Positions 63,552-64,000 of a stretch of 64,000 bases of DNA are shown here, one piece after another (positions within the stretch are counted from its first letter, which is position 1; each line of letters starts with the position of its first letter). The notes beneath the pieces are model-generated. The model made no database searches and was not told where the DNA came from. It saw only the letters and a list, made by a program, of their open reading frames with translations. Both the position numbers and the translations under genes were made by a program. Location of the stretch: NCBI RefSeq assembly GCF_003143515.1, contig NZ_CP029343.1, positions 1,488,001 to 1,552,000 on the forward strand, written 5' to 3'. Origin of the DNA: Massilia oculi (GTDB taxonomy: Bacteria > Pseudomonadota > Gammaproteobacteria > Burkholderiales > Burkholderiaceae_D).

Positions 63552-64000
63552 TCATCCTTGCATGGTATTCAGTAGGGATTGAAGCGAGGCTTCAACTTCG
63601 GTGTCGTTGCCAGCGCCCGGCGTGGCATCAGGTCCAGCGGCAGCGCCCGGCTTGCCGTTGAAAAGCGCGTTGAGCGTTTCGCGGCGCGCCGACCGGCTCA
63701 GGCCGGATTTCGCGAGCGAGGACTCGACGGTGGCCAGCACCTTCATCTGCTGGGCGGCCTTGGTGTCCTTGGTGACCGCGGCGCGATCGAGCTTGCCGGT
63801 GGCGAAGCCCTTGGCGATCGCATCGTCGGCGCCAATGAACGTTTCTTTGTCCATCATGGCCTCGATCTCGGCAGGCTTGATCCCGGTTCGAGCCGCGTAC
63901 ATGTCGCGCATGGCATTGTCGAACGGTTCGAGGTAGGCGGCGGCCTCGAGCATGTCGTGCCGGTTCCCCGCGGCGACGACCGATGCGTTGTGGATCATCA
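63552..64000 (-). CDS. ClpP-like prohead maturation protease, C-terminal part
   Basis: The frame is open from 64000 down to a stop at 63552 (149 or more residues); the start lies beyond the right edge. SMIHNASVVAAGNRHDMLEA-like text (MIHNASVVAAGNRHDMLEAA) carries the ClpP-type His-region (MIHNA), followed by ARTGIKPAEIEAMMDKETFI and GADDAIAKGFA, all typical of Clp-type prohead proteases. The Ser and upstream strands are not in the window. It would trim the capsid delta domain during maturation. Confidence 0.85.
   Translation of the reverse strand, partial: MIHNASVVAAGNRHDMLEAAAYLEPFDNAMRDMYAARTGIKPAEIEAMMDKETFIGADDAIAKGFATGKLDRAAVTKDTKAAQQMKVLATVESSLAKSGLSRSARRETLNALFNGKPGAAAGPDATPGAGNDTEVEASLQSLLNTMQG

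Larger units (their letters stand above)
42345..64000 (-). mobile_element. Siphovirus-like prophage, late region (right end outside the window)
   Basis: A continuous minus-strand late operon: prohead protease, HK97 capsid, connectors, tail tube, chaperone, tape measure, tail tip, lysis. Gene order and the very long tape measure indicate a long non-contractile tail. Many genes overlap by 4 bp (ATGA or GTGA). Terminase, portal, integrase and main repressor are not in view. The left border is uncertain: it could be at tRNA-His (42172), or after imuA if imuA belongs to the host. Confidence 0.9.

Overview
This 64 kb window is high-GC (about 65%) DNA from a Gram-negative bacterium, most likely a betaproteobacterium of the Oxalobacteraceae (Massilia/Janthinobacterium type). 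The reasons are the overall gene set (kdp operon, hldD-waaF, a PEP-CTERM protein, class I fumarase, ImuA) and the codon bias. The genus is an inference. About 42 kb of ordinary chromosome is followed by the late genes of a siphovirus-like prophage, which run on the minus strand to the right edge.

Chromosome, left to right. 1-6.1 kb holds chemotaxis and signalling genes (a partial MCP, CheW, a GNAT acetyltransferase, a hybrid histidine kinase) and a secreted M28 peptidase. 6.2-14.2 kb is a complete high-affinity potassium system, kdpFABCDE, with an extra 30-codon membrane ORF before kdpF. A TorF-family porin follows, and it shares with kdp a distinctive four-box promoter element. Next come hldD and waaF (LPS heptose), an ABC-F ATPase, and a DUF2946 / TonB receptor / PepSY metal-uptake cluster. 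Then there are a fatty-acyl desaturase, two Ter-type proteins, a CoA-transferase divergent from an aromatic-acid transporter, a sterol-desaturase-family enzyme, a PEP-CTERM protein and a REC-PAS-GGDEF diguanylate cyclase.

34.0-36.4 kb is a lower-GC, scrambled stretch beside tRNA-Ser(GGA). It has two doubtful small genes, an internally deleted IS3-type element and an HNH nuclease gene whose stop codon lies in the IS terminal repeat. Core genes resume with acs, a UPF0114 membrane protein, fumarase, murI and tRNA-His.

Prophage (about 42.3-64 kb, truncated at the right edge). In transcription order (right to left) it encodes a prohead protease (partial), an HK97-fold capsid, small head proteins, a 1094-residue fibre-like protein with an SGNH esterase domain, head-tail connectors, tail tube, and a tail assembly chaperone joined to DUF1799 by an apparent -1 frameshift site. 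A non-structural cassette comes next, then the tape measure, tail-tip proteins, and a lysis block (NlpC/P60-like, holin, lysozyme, Rz, Rz1). At the end lies a lone imuA under a perfect LexA box. No integrase or lysogeny region is in view.

The most interesting part is the 2.1 kb cassette between tail chaperone and tape measure (52.9-55.0 kb). It has two divergent Arc/Mnt-type repressors of 54 and 78 residues flanking a repeat-rich operator, an antirepressor-like gene after the Arc-like one, an HNH-AP2 nuclease, and an Imm-like membrane protein whose ribosome binding site is locked in a perfect 12-bp hairpin. Terminators bound the cassette on both sides. It resembles the P22 immI (mnt-arc-ant) secondary immunity region transplanted into a tail operon.
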